From Agrobacterium sp. a22-2 (lineage in GTDB: Bacteria; Pseudomonadota; Alphaproteobacteria; Rhizobiales; Rhizobiaceae), in assembly GCF_012276985.1 (NCBI RefSeq), contig NZ_JAAXMM010000017.1, positions 62,001-126,000 on the forward strand: 64,000 nucleotides of DNA, written 5' to 3'. Shown piece by piece: positions 54,137-62,532 of the stretch; position 1 is the first letter of the stretch; each line of letters opens with the position of its first letter. Made by a program: the position numbers and the translations under genes. The notes under the pieces were generated by a model. That model saw only the letters and a program-made list of their open reading frames with translations. It was not told the origin of the DNA and did no database searches.

Positions 54137-54925
54137 TCAGTCGAGCCGCATCGCGATGCCGCTCTTGGCCATATAGGCCTTGGCCTCCGCAATGGAATAG
54201 GTGCCGAAATGGAAGATCGAGGCGGCCAGCACGGCTGTCGCATGTCCATCCCGGATGCCGGCTACCAGGTCGTCCAGCGTGCCGACGCCCCCCGATGCGA
54301 TCACCGGAACGCGCACAGCATCCGCAATCGTTCGCGTCAGTTCGAGATCGTAGCCGATTTTCGTGCCGTCGCGGTCCATGGAGGTGACCAGCAATTCGCC
54401 GGCGCCGCGTTCGACCATCTTCTTCGCAAACTCGACGGCGTCGATGCCGGTCGGCGTGCGGCCCCCATGGGTGAAGATTTCCCAGGCGCTCGCATTGTCG
54501 CCGCCGGTCTCCTGCTTGAGCCGTTGCTTGGCATCGATCGAGACGACGATACACTGGTCGCCGAACTTGTCGGCCGCCTCGGCAATGAAATCCGGATTGG
54601 TCACGGCCGCCGAATTGATCGCCACCTTGTCGGCACCGCACAGCAGCAGCTTGCGGATATCGGCAATCGTGCGCACACCGCCGCCGACGGTCAGCGGCAT
54701 GAAGCACTGTTCGGCCGTCTGCGCCACGACATCGAAGATCGTGTCGCGATTGTCCGACGATGCGGTGATGTCGAGGAAGCAGAGCTCATCTGCACCCGCC
54801 GCATCATAGGCCTTGGCGGCCTCGACAGGGTCGCCGGCATCGATCAGGTCAACGAAATTGACCCCCTTGACGACGCGGCCGTCCTTGACGTCGAGGCAGG
54901 GAATGACACGGGCTTTCAGGGTCAT
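54137..54925 (-). CDS. hisF: Imidazole glycerol phosphate synthase, cyclase subunit HisF
   Basis: Cyclase half of the glutamine-dependent synthase: takes ammonia from HisH to form imidazole-glycerol phosphate and AICAR. TIM barrel with the first catalytic Asp12 (IPCLDVKDGRVVKG) and a second in SMDRDGTKIGYDL-like half, with phosphate loops VGGGVRTI and ASGGVGTLDDL. Length is 262 residues. The start overlaps the hisA stop by four bases (ATGA). Confidence 0.96.
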   Translation of the reverse strand: MTLKARVIPCLDVKDGRVVKGVNFVDLIDAGDPVEAAKAYDAAGADELCFLDITASSDNRDTIFDVVAQTAEQCFMPLTVGGGVRTIADIRKLLLCGADKVAINSAAVTNPDFIAEAADKFGDQCIVVSIDAKQRLKQETGGDNASAWEIFTHGGRTPTGIDAVEFAKKMVERGAGELLVTSMDRDGTKIGYDLELTRTIADAVRVPVIASGGVGTLDDLVAGIRDGHATAVLAASIFHFGTYSIAEAKAYMAKSGIAMRLD

Positions 54926-55674
54926 GACGAAACCTCGTTGCGCGTTCTTGCCGCTTTGATCGTTGCCAGCGCTTCGGCCGGATCGATACGGCCGTCATAA
55001 AGCGCCCGACCGGAAATGGCACCTTCGAGCTTGGCGGCATCCGGCTCCAGCATGCGGCGGATATCGTCGATCGATGCCAGGCCGCCGGACGCGATGACCG
55101 GAATGGAGACGGCATTGGCCAGTTCCAGCGTCGAGGCCCAGTTGATCCCGGCGAGGATCCCGTCGCGGTCGATATCGGTATAGATGATCGCCGAGACGCC
55201 CGCGCCTTCGAACTTGCGGGCAAGCTCGATCACGCCGAGTTCAGAGGCTTCCGCCCAGCCCTCGACGGCAACCTTGCCGCCCTTGGCGTCGATGCCGACG
55301 GCGACCTTGCCCGGAAAGGCCTTGCAGGCCTCGATCACCAGACCTGGATCGCGCACCGCGACCGTGCCGAGAATGACGCGTGACAGGCCGCGTGACAGCC
55401 AGTTTTCGATATGCTCCAGCGAGCGGATGCCGCCGCCGAGCTGCACCGGATTTCGCGTCGCCTTCAGGATGGCCTCGACGGCGTCGCCATTGACGCTCGA
55501 ACCGGCGAAGGCGCCATTGAGGTCAACGACATGCAGCCATTCGAAGCCCTGGTCTTCGAATGCCTTTGCCTGGGCGCCGGGGTCGGTGTTGTAGACGGTC
55601 GCCTGGTCCATGTCGCCGAGTTTCAGGCGAACGCACTGGCCGTCCTTCAGGTCGATGGCGGGAAAGAGGATCAT
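54922..55674 (-). CDS. hisA: ProFAR isomerase HisA
   Basis: Amadori isomerase of histidine synthesis, a TIM barrel related to HisF. The catalytic Asp8 is in FPAIDLKDGQCVRL, and GGGIRSLEHI and ASGGLASIDDI are the phosphate-binding loops. Length is 250 residues. It overlaps hisF at its end. hisH is 38 bases upstream. Confidence 0.96.
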   Translation of the reverse strand: MILFPAIDLKDGQCVRLKLGDMDQATVYNTDPGAQAKAFEDQGFEWLHVVDLNGAFAGSSVNGDAVEAILKATRNPVQLGGGIRSLEHIENWLSRGLSRVILGTVAVRDPGLVIEACKAFPGKVAVGIDAKGGKVAVEGWAEASELGVIELARKFEGAGVSAIIYTDIDRDGILAGINWASTLELANAVSIPVIASGGLASIDDIRRMLEPDAAKLEGAISGRALYDGRIDPAEALATIKAARTRNEVSS

Positions 55675-55711
55675 GCGATGTCTCCGGCAGAGGGGCGGCG
55701 GGCGGGGGTGA

Positions 55712-56362
55712 TCATGGCACCCACCGCAGAAAATTGGCTATCAGCGCCAGACCGAGCGTCTGGCTCTTTTCCGGATGGAATTGCGCCCCGACCATATTGT
55801 CGCGTCCGACAAAGGCGGTCATGGCTCCGCCGTAGTCGGTTGTCGCGATCACGTCGCTCGGGTCTGCCGCTGCCAGGTGGTAGGAATGCACGAAATAGGC
55901 ATGCAACCCGTCCGAGCCGGTCTTGATGCCGTCAAACAGCGGATGGGGGCGGTGAAGATCAAGCGTGTTCCAACCGATCTGCGGAATCTTCAGGTTGGGG
56001 TCGCTAGGCGTCATCTCGACGACATCACCCTTGACCCAGCCGAAGCCTGAGGTGATGGTCTTTTCCAAGCCACGGCTCGACATCAGCTGCATGCCGACGC
56101 AGATGCCGAAAAACGGCCGGCCCCTGGTTTCGACGGCTTCGACGACTGCCTCATGCATGCCGGCAACGGCATCGAGCCCGCGCCGGCAGTCGGCATAGGC
56201 GCCGACACCCGGCAGCACGACGCGGTCGGCGCTTGCAACGCGCTCGGCCTTGTCGGTGAGTTCGATTTCAGCATCGATGCCCGCCTCGCGCGCAGCGCGC
56301 TCGAAGGCCTTGGTGGCCGAGCGCAGATTGCCCGAACCGTAGTCGATGATCACAACACGCAT
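55712..56362 (-). CDS. hisH: Imidazole glycerol phosphate synthase, glutaminase subunit HisH
   Basis: Class I glutamine amidotransferase that supplies ammonia to HisF. The nucleophile is Cys88 in FFGICVGMQL, and the other triad members are in QFHPEKSQ near residue 198. Length is 216 residues. The ATG at 56362 follows hisB on the same strand after 96 bases; in some relatives a small extra gene lies in this gap, but no such frame is evident here. Confidence 0.96.
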   Translation of the reverse strand: MRVVIIDYGSGNLRSATKAFERAAREAGIDAEIELTDKAERVASADRVVLPGVGAYADCRRGLDAVAGMHEAVVEAVETRGRPFFGICVGMQLMSSRGLEKTITSGFGWVKGDVVEMTPSDPNLKIPQIGWNTLDLHRPHPLFDGIKTGSDGLHAYFVHSYHLAAADPSDVIATTDYGGAMTAFVGRDNMVGAQFHPEKSQTLGLALIANFLRWVP

Positions 56363-56458
56363 TGTCGCGTTCCTTTCGCCTGCAACGACCCGACAGCGGC
56401 CATGGCCGCATAGTCGGGAAGCGATGAAAACCTGTCCAGTTCCGTGGACGGTGTCGAA

Positions 56459-57055
56459 CTAGACCAGCGTGCCCTTGGTCGAGGGAACGCGGCCTGCCTG
56501 CCGGGGATCAATTTCGGTGGCTGTTCTGAGCACCCGCGCCACGGCCTTGAAGCAGGTCTCGGCAATATGGTGATTGTTGGCGCCGTAATGGTTCAGCACA
56601 TGCAGGGTGATGCCAGCGTTCTGCGCCAGCGCCTGAAAGAACTCGCGTACCAGTTCCGTGTCGAAGGTACCGATCTTCGGCGCGCTGAAGGCGACGTTCC
56701 AGACCAGAAACGGCCGGCCGGAGACATCGATTGCCGCCTTGGTCATGGTCTCGTCCATGGCCAGGTCGATCGAGGCATAACGTACGATGCCGCGGCGGTC
56801 ACCGAGCGCCTTGGAAATGGCCTGACCGATGGCGATGCCGGTATCTTCGACCGTATGATGGTCGTCGATATGCAGATCGCCCTTGACCCTTATATCCATG
56901 TCGATCAGCGAATGACGGCTCAATTGTTCGAGCATATGGTCGAAAAAGCCGACCCCCGTCGAGATCGTCGATGTGCCGGTGCCGTCGATCGTGACGGAAA
57001 CGGCGACCGAGGTCTCGTTGGTGTTGCGGGAAATCTCGCCTTTGCGCTCTGCCAT
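56459..57055 (-). CDS. hisB: Imidazoleglycerol-phosphate dehydratase HisB
   Basis: Mn-dependent dehydratase of histidine synthesis. Metal-binding histidine motifs FFDHMLEQLSRHS, DDHHTVEDTGIAIGQA and NNHHIAETCFKA are present. Length is 198 residues from the ATG at 57055, with GGAG eight bases upstream; the frame continues upstream but that stretch is unconserved. It is a single-domain dehydratase, without the phosphatase domain of enteric HisB. Divergent from hslV with about 200 bases between. Confidence 0.95.
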   Translation of the reverse strand: MAERKGEISRNTNETSVAVSVTIDGTGTSTISTGVGFFDHMLEQLSRHSLIDMDIRVKGDLHIDDHHTVEDTGIAIGQAISKALGDRRGIVRYASIDLAMDETMTKAAIDVSGRPFLVWNVAFSAPKIGTFDTELVREFFQALAQNAGITLHVLNHYGANNHHIAETCFKAVARVLRTATEIDPRQAGRVPSTKGTLV

Positions 57056-57254
57056 CGGGCTGCTCCATGGGGAATAACGGCCGTTCCATATCAGCAGAAG
57101 CCACAAATATCCAGAAGTTCCATTGCCTTGCAGCCATGAGCCGCAAGCGCGACGAAGCGGCATGATTGCAATCGCGCAAAGCCGACTTACATACAGATCC
57201 GACGGGCCGCGGACGGCCCATGAAACAAGGCCCGCATGAAGGGCGAGGTGTTTG

Positions 57255-57785
57255 ATGACGACAATTATTACAGTGCGTAAGGGTGGAACGGTGGTGATGG
57301 CCGGTGACGGCCAGGTGAGCCTCGGGCAGACCGTGATGAAAGGCAATGCCCGCAAGGTGCGCCGCATCGGCAAAGGTGGCGAGGTGATCGCCGGCTTTGC
57401 AGGCGCGACGGCAGACGCCTTCACGCTGCTCGACCGGCTCGAAAAGAAACTCGAGCAATATCCCGGCCAGCTGATGCGGGCCGCCGTCGAGCTTGCCAAG
57501 GACTGGCGCACCGACAAATATCTGCGCAACCTGGAAGCGATGATGCTGGTAGCCGACAAGACCATCACACTGGCGATCACCGGCAATGGCGACGTGCTGG
57601 AACCCGAACATGGCACGATCGCCATCGGTTCGGGTGGCAACTATGCCTTTGCCGCAGCCCGTGCCCTGATGGACACCGACAAGTCGGCCGAGGACATAGC
57701 CCGCCGCGCCATGCAGATCGCCAGCGATATCTGCGTCTATACCAATGGCAATGTGGTCGTCGAAACGCTGAGCGTCGACGCCTGA
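57255..57785 (+). CDS. hslV: ATP-dependent protease proteolytic subunit HslV
   Basis: Proteasome-like peptidase. The catalytic N-terminal threonine follows the initiator Met in MTTIITVRKGG, and GDGQVSLGQTV is also conserved. Length is 176 residues. I start at ATG 57255, with GAGG six bases upstream; the preceding TTG would hide the active threonine. Its partner hslU is 30 bases downstream. A weak promoter-like pair, TTGCAA/TACATA, lies at 57166-57193, not convincing. Confidence 0.96.
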   Translation: MTTIITVRKGGTVVMAGDGQVSLGQTVMKGNARKVRRIGKGGEVIAGFAGATADAFTLLDRLEKKLEQYPGQLMRAAVELAKDWRTDKYLRNLEAMMLVADKTITLAITGNGDVLEPEHGTIAIGSGGNYAFAAARALMDTDKSAEDIARRAMQIASDICVYTNGNVVVETLSVDA

Positions 57786-57815
57786 CCTGCTCTCACGCCG
57801 AATGGAAAACCGGAC

Positions 57816-59126
57816 ATGACAACTTTTTCTCCCCGCGAGATCGTTTCCGAACTCGACCGCTACATCATCGGCCAGCATGACGCCAAGCGCGCCGTGGCGA
57901 TTGCCTTGCGCAACCGCTGGCGCCGCCAGCAGCTGGACGAGGATCTGCGCGACGAGGTAATGCCGAAGAATATCCTGATGATCGGGCCGACCGGCGTCGG
58001 CAAGACGGAAATCTCCCGTCGCCTGGCAAAGCTCGCCGGCGCGCCGTTCATCAAGGTCGAGGCCACGAAGTTCACCGAAGTCGGCTATGTCGGCCGCGAT
58101 GTCGAGCAGATCATCCGCGATCTGGTCGAGATCGGCATTGGCCTAGTGCGCGAAAAGAAGCGGATCGAAGTGCAGACCAAGGCCCATGCCGGCGCCGAGG
58201 AACGTGTGCTCGATGCGCTGGTCGGCACCACGGCCTCGCCGGCCACCCGCGACAGCTTCCGCAAGAAGCTGCGCGACGGCCAGCTCGATGACAAGGAAAT
58301 CGATATCGAGGTGTCGGATACGGCAGGCGGCATGCCCGGCGGTTTCGAAATCCCCGGCATGCAGGGCGGCAATGTCGGTATTCTCAATCTGTCCGAAATG
58401 TTCGGCAAGGCCATGGGCGGCCGCACCAAGAAGGTCCGCACCACGGTCAAGGCCTCCTATCCGGAGCTGATTCGTGACGAATCCGACAAGCTCATCGACA
58501 ATGAGGTCATCCAGCGCGAAGCGGTGAAGTCGGTCGAGAATGACGGCATCGTCTTCCTCGACGAAATCGACAAGATCGCCGCCCGCGATGGTGGCGTCGG
58601 TGCCGGCGTGTCGCGCGAAGGCGTACAGCGCGATCTGCTGCCGCTGGTGGAAGGCACCACGGTCTCGACGAAATACGGTCCGGTCAAGACCGACCATATC
58701 CTGTTCATCGCCTCCGGCGCTTTTCATGTCTCGAAGCCGTCAGACCTGCTGCCGGAACTGCAGGGCCGCCTGCCGATCCGGGTGGAGCTGAAGCCGCTGA
58801 CCAAGGAAGATTTCCGCCGGATCCTTACCGAAACGGAGGCCAGCCTGATCCGCCAGTACAAGGCGCTGATGGCAACCGAAGAGCTGAACCTCGACTTTAC
58901 CGAGGATGCGATCGATGCCTTGGCCGACGTGGCGGTGTTGCTCAACACCTCCGTGGAGAATATCGGCGCGCGCCGACTGCAGACGGTGATGGAGCGGGTT
59001 CTGGACGAAATTTCGTTCAACGCGCCGGATCGCGGCGGCTCGGCGGTGATGATCGATTCGGACTATGTCCGCCAGCATGTGGGCGAACTTGCCGCCGATA
59101 CCGACCTGTCGCGCTACATTTTGTGA
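57816..59126 (+). CDS. hslU: ATP-dependent protease ATPase subunit HslU
   Basis: AAA+ unfoldase that feeds substrates into HslV. The N-domain has Walker A GPTGVGKTE (57-65), the I-domain follows, Walker B is GIVFLDEIDKIAA, and the sensor and C-terminal RYIL tail that docks on HslV are intact. Length is 436 residues. ATG start. hslVU are cotranscribed; DUF1402 lies about 190 bases downstream with an inverted repeat in between. Confidence 0.96.
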   Translation: MTTFSPREIVSELDRYIIGQHDAKRAVAIALRNRWRRQQLDEDLRDEVMPKNILMIGPTGVGKTEISRRLAKLAGAPFIKVEATKFTEVGYVGRDVEQIIRDLVEIGIGLVREKKRIEVQTKAHAGAEERVLDALVGTTASPATRDSFRKKLRDGQLDDKEIDIEVSDTAGGMPGGFEIPGMQGGNVGILNLSEMFGKAMGGRTKKVRTTVKASYPELIRDESDKLIDNEVIQREAVKSVENDGIVFLDEIDKIAARDGGVGAGVSREGVQRDLLPLVEGTTVSTKYGPVKTDHILFIASGAFHVSKPSDLLPELQGRLPIRVELKPLTKEDFRRILTETEASLIRQYKALMATEELNLDFTEDAIDALADVAVLLNTSVENIGARRLQTVMERVLDEISFNAPDRGGSAVMIDSDYVRQHVGELAADTDLSRYIL

Positions 59127-59153
59127 TGTTTGTGCACCTGTATTTGCCTTTCA

Positions 59154-59180
59154 ACCATCAAATGCCGCTTATTTGATGGT
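59154..59180. repeat. Perfect 10-base inverted repeat after hslU
   Basis: ACCATCAAAT (59154-59163) and ATTTGATGGT (59171-59180) around a 7-base loop. No T-run follows, so it is a weak terminator at best. It lies about 140 bases upstream of the DUF1402 start and could be an operator or an RNA hairpin. Confidence 0.55.
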
Positions 59181-59318
59181 CAGAACGGTCGACAGGGGCA
59201 GGACAACTTTTGTAAGGAGGGCCGCGCCGCCGAGTGGGAGCGCGGGCCTCCCTTGGCCGGGATGGCGGTTAATCGGCGCGGCTTGCAACTTTCGCTTCAG
59301 GATCGGGATCTCACGATT

Positions 59319-60266
59319 GTGCGTCGTTTAACATTGGCTCTATTCGTTTCGCTTGCCTGCATGGTCACCTCGACCGTGGCCGCGCAGATGCAGGTCCCTG
59401 CCGGAAACCGCCATGTCGAGCAGCCGGCGATCCCCGGCGCGTCCGCCAAGCGCACCAAGGCCGGCAAGACCACCTTCGACGTGAAATACGAAAAGGTCAT
59501 CGAGCTCCTGGCGACGGATCGCCAGCTGATGTCGAAGATCAAGAAGACGGCCGCCGACTACGGTATCGATCCGATCCATATCGTCGGCGCCATCGTCGGC
59601 GAGCATACCTATAATGTCGATGCTTATGATCGGCTGCAGAGCTACTACGTCAAGGCGGCCTCCTATGCGGGCAGCAGCTTCAGCTTTTCCTACAAGGACG
59701 AGAGCATCAAGCAGTTTGTCGCTCGGCCGGAATTTTCCGAATGCGGCAATCTGAGTGATTCCTATCTGCTGTGGACGTGCCGGGAGATGGTCTGGGAAAA
59801 ATCGTTCCGCGGCAAGAGCGTCGCCGGAAAGAGCTATCCTAACAACCGCTTCAGCGCCGTCTTCTTTCAGCCCTTCTACGCTGGCCAGACATTCGGTCTC
59901 GGCCAGATCAATCCGCTCACTGCCCTGATGATGTCGGACATGGTGGCTGCCAAGTCGAGATATCCCCGTCTCGACGAAAACGATGCGGCCGGCGTTTACA
60001 AGGCCATCATGGAGCCGGATATCTCGCTGGCCTACATGGCGGCGGTTCTGCGCAAATCGATCGACGATTACAGGTCGATCGCCGGTATGGACATCTCGCA
60101 TAACCCCGGCCTGACCGCCACGCTGTTCAATGTCGGCAGTTCGCTGCAGCGCGCGCGCGCCCTGGCCCACAAGAATGCCGGCAGTGCCGAACCAGTGTGG
60201 CCTGAAGAAAACTACTATGGCTGGCTGGTCAACGATCGCCTCGACGAATTGAAGGCGCTTCTTTAA
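59319..60266 (+). CDS. DUF1402 family exported protein with lytic-transglycosylase-like motifs
   Basis: Exported protein: residues 1-22 (RRLTLALFVSLACMVTSTVAA) form a signal peptide with cleavage after VAA. The mature part shows GEHTYNVD (Glu95), FGLGQINPLTA (192-202) and LTATLFNVGS (265-274), which line up with the ES, GLMQ and AYN motifs of lysozyme-like lytic transglycosylases, so a peptidoglycan-cleaving or binding role is possible. The GTG at 59319 gives 315 residues; an ATG at 59262 would lengthen the N-terminus before the signal. The family is known only as DUF1402, so function is inferred. Confidence 0.8.
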   Translation: MRRLTLALFVSLACMVTSTVAAQMQVPAGNRHVEQPAIPGASAKRTKAGKTTFDVKYEKVIELLATDRQLMSKIKKTAADYGIDPIHIVGAIVGEHTYNVDAYDRLQSYYVKAASYAGSSFSFSYKDESIKQFVARPEFSECGNLSDSYLLWTCREMVWEKSFRGKSVAGKSYPNNRFSAVFFQPFYAGQTFGLGQINPLTALMMSDMVAAKSRYPRLDENDAAGVYKAIMEPDISLAYMAAVLRKSIDDYRSIAGMDISHNPGLTATLFNVGSSLQRARALAHKNAGSAEPVWPEENYYGWLVNDRLDELKALL

Positions 60267-60417
60267 CCCCATCCCCAGCCGATGTCGTTTCGACAATCGA
60301 AAATTGCGCTTCGTCAGCTGGCGGGTCCGTGCGTGCCCATGGCATAAGCTTGGCCGAAACAGCTGCACAGCACAGGGTGTCCCCCCGACGATCCTGTCCT
60401 TCCGGAGTGATTCAGGC

Positions 60418-62421
60418 GTGACATCATCCATTATGCTCGGCATCGATACCGGCGGCACCTACACCGATGCCGTGCTGTTTCACGAGAAACGGGGCATCCT
60501 TGCCAAGGCAAAGGCGTTGACGACGCGCCACGACCTTTCGGTCGGCATTTCGGGTGCGGTCGAGGCCGTTCTCGACCAATCGGGAATTGGCGTTGAATCC
60601 ATCGGCCTGGTCTCTCTTTCGACAACGCTTGCCACCAATGCGCTGGTCGAGGGGCAGGGCGGCCGGGCCGGGCTGGTGATGATCGGCTTCGAGCCCGAAG
60701 ACCTGAAGCGCGACGGGCTGCAGGATGCGCTGGGCACCGATCCGGTGATTTTCCTGCCCGGTGGCCATGATGTCCACGGCAATGAAACGCCACTCGATCT
60801 GGCTGCCCTCGAATTGGCCTTGCCGGCGCTCAAAGACGAGGTCTCGTCATTTGCCATCGCCGGCTATTTCGCCGTGCGCAATCCCTCCCACGAAAATCGG
60901 GTACGGGACCTCATCCGGGAAAGCTCCCATCTGCCGGTGACCTGCAGCCACGAACTGTCGTCCCGGCTCGGCGGGCCGCGCCGGGCGCTGACCACGCTTT
61001 TGAATGCCCGGCTGGTCTCGATGATCGACCGGTTGATCGGCACCTGCGAGACCTTTCTGGCGCGCCGCGGCATCGATGCGCCGATGATGGTGGTGCGGGG
61101 CGACGGTGCCCTGATCTCGGCCACTGAGGCCAAGTTGCGGCCGATCGAGACCATTCTGTCCGGCCCTGCCGCCAGCCTGGTCGGCGCGCGGCACCTGACG
61201 GGGCTTGATGCGGCGGTGGTCTCCGATATCGGGGGCACGACGACCGATGTGGCTGTGATGGAAGACGGCCGGCCGCGGCTCGATGCCGATGGTGCCGTGG
61301 TCGGCGGCTATCGCACCATGGTGGAAGCAGTCGCCATGCGCACCTTCGGGCTCGGCGGCGATTCGGAGGTGCATGTCGACGAGCGCGGCCTGGTGGCAAA
61401 GATCGAGCTTGGCCCTCGTCGCCTGGTGCCCCTCAGCCTTGCCGCAACGCTGCATGGCCCCGTCGTCATCGAAGCTTTGGAACGCCAGCTGCGCGCTGCC
61501 CATCGCGGTCGCCATGCCGGACGGCTTGCGGTGCGCACCGGTGTGCCCGAGGCGCTGTCCGCCGGATTGTCGGCCCAGGAAGCAGCCCTCTATGGGCGGA
61601 TCGGCACCACGCCCGTGGCGCTCGACGAATTGCTGACCGTCACGCCGCAAAAGGCGACCCTCGACAAGCTGGTCTCGCGCGGACTGGTGCATCTTTGTGG
61701 CATCACGCCGTCGGATGCCATGCATCTGCTGGGTCGCCAGAGCCAGTGGAGCCGGGCGGCAGCCGATCTTGGCCTGCAGCTGGCCGCACGTGCCAAGAGC
61801 GGCTCCGGCCAACCGATAGCATCGTCGGCAGAGGACCTGGCAGCCATGATTGTCGCGCGCCTGACCCGCCAGTCGGCGCAAGCCATTCTCGCGACCGCGC
61901 TGGCGGAAGATGGTCTCGGCGATATTGATCCGGCAAAATCTGTGTTGATCGAGCGGGCACTCGGCCGACAACGGGGTATTTTGCGGCTGTCCCTCTCGCT
62001 GGATCGCCCGCTGATCGGGCTCGGTGCGTCGGCACCCGTCTATTATCCGGCCATTGCCGAAGCGCTTTCGGTATCGGCCACCATTCCGGCCGATGCGGAT
62101 GTGGCCAATGCGGTGGGTGCTGTAGTCGGGCAGATCCGCCATACCGTCACGATCTTCGTCACCTCTCCGGAAGACGGCATCTTCGTGTTGTCGGGCGGTG
62201 CACAACTGCGCCGGTTCACGAATCGCGAAGAGGCCTTTGCCTTGGCCCGCGCCATGGCCAGCGAAGCTGCGCTTGGCCACGCCCGCGACAATGGCGCCGG
62301 CGATCCCTTGCTCAGCCTGCACGAGGAGATCGATGCGCCGGAGATCGAAGGCGCACCAAGATTGATTGAAGCCAGGTTCATCGCCACCGCAAGCGGCCGG
62401 CCAAGCATCGCCATGCGCTGA
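60418..62421 (+). CDS. Hydantoinase/oxoprolinase-family protein (HyuA-like, orphan)
   Basis: ASKHA-fold ATPase-type protein like the A subunit of N-methylhydantoinase or 5-oxoprolinase. The phosphate-binding GIDTGGTYTDAVL is near the N-terminus (residues 8-20), DIGGTTTDVAVM is the second such loop, and GLGGDSEVH is the later motif. Length is 667 residues. The GTG at 60418 has GGAG ten bases upstream; ATG at 60433 is the alternative. No B subunit (HyuB) or transporter is adjacent, so it is an orphan and the substrate is unknown. Confidence 0.8.
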   Translation: MTSSIMLGIDTGGTYTDAVLFHEKRGILAKAKALTTRHDLSVGISGAVEAVLDQSGIGVESIGLVSLSTTLATNALVEGQGGRAGLVMIGFEPEDLKRDGLQDALGTDPVIFLPGGHDVHGNETPLDLAALELALPALKDEVSSFAIAGYFAVRNPSHENRVRDLIRESSHLPVTCSHELSSRLGGPRRALTTLLNARLVSMIDRLIGTCETFLARRGIDAPMMVVRGDGALISATEAKLRPIETILSGPAASLVGARHLTGLDAAVVSDIGGTTTDVAVMEDGRPRLDADGAVVGGYRTMVEAVAMRTFGLGGDSEVHVDERGLVAKIELGPRRLVPLSLAATLHGPVVIEALERQLRAAHRGRHAGRLAVRTGVPEALSAGLSAQEAALYGRIGTTPVALDELLTVTPQKATLDKLVSRGLVHLCGITPSDAMHLLGRQSQWSRAAADLGLQLAARAKSGSGQPIASSAEDLAAMIVARLTRQSAQAILATALAEDGLGDIDPAKSVLIERALGRQRGILRLSLSLDRPLIGLGASAPVYYPAIAEALSVSATIPADADVANAVGAVVGQIRHTVTIFVTSPEDGIFVLSGGAQLRRFTNREEAFALARAMASEAALGHARDNGAGDPLLSLHEEIDAPEIEGAPRLIEARFIATASGRPSIAMR

Positions 62422-62532
62422 TTGTTTCTAAATTTGCACAAATCTTTGTAATTCATGCCCGATTGACAATGAATGCAAACCAGCGATTCTGCCGTTACAA
62501 TAAAACGAATTGCGAAAGTCGGGGAGAGACCC

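Noticed and set aside
56363..56458. Small extra gene between hisB and hisH, as seen in some rhizobia
   Set aside because: The gap is only 96 bases and holds no frame with a plausible start; not annotated.
57166..57193. Heat-shock (RpoH) promoter for hslVU
   Set aside because: No CTTGAA/CCCAT-type pair at the right spacing; TTGCAA with TACATA is too weak to call.
57056..57640. N-terminal extension of HisB running back over the hslV start
   Set aside because: The extension is unconserved, would overlap the divergent hslV gene, and the ATG at 57055 has its own GGAG site.
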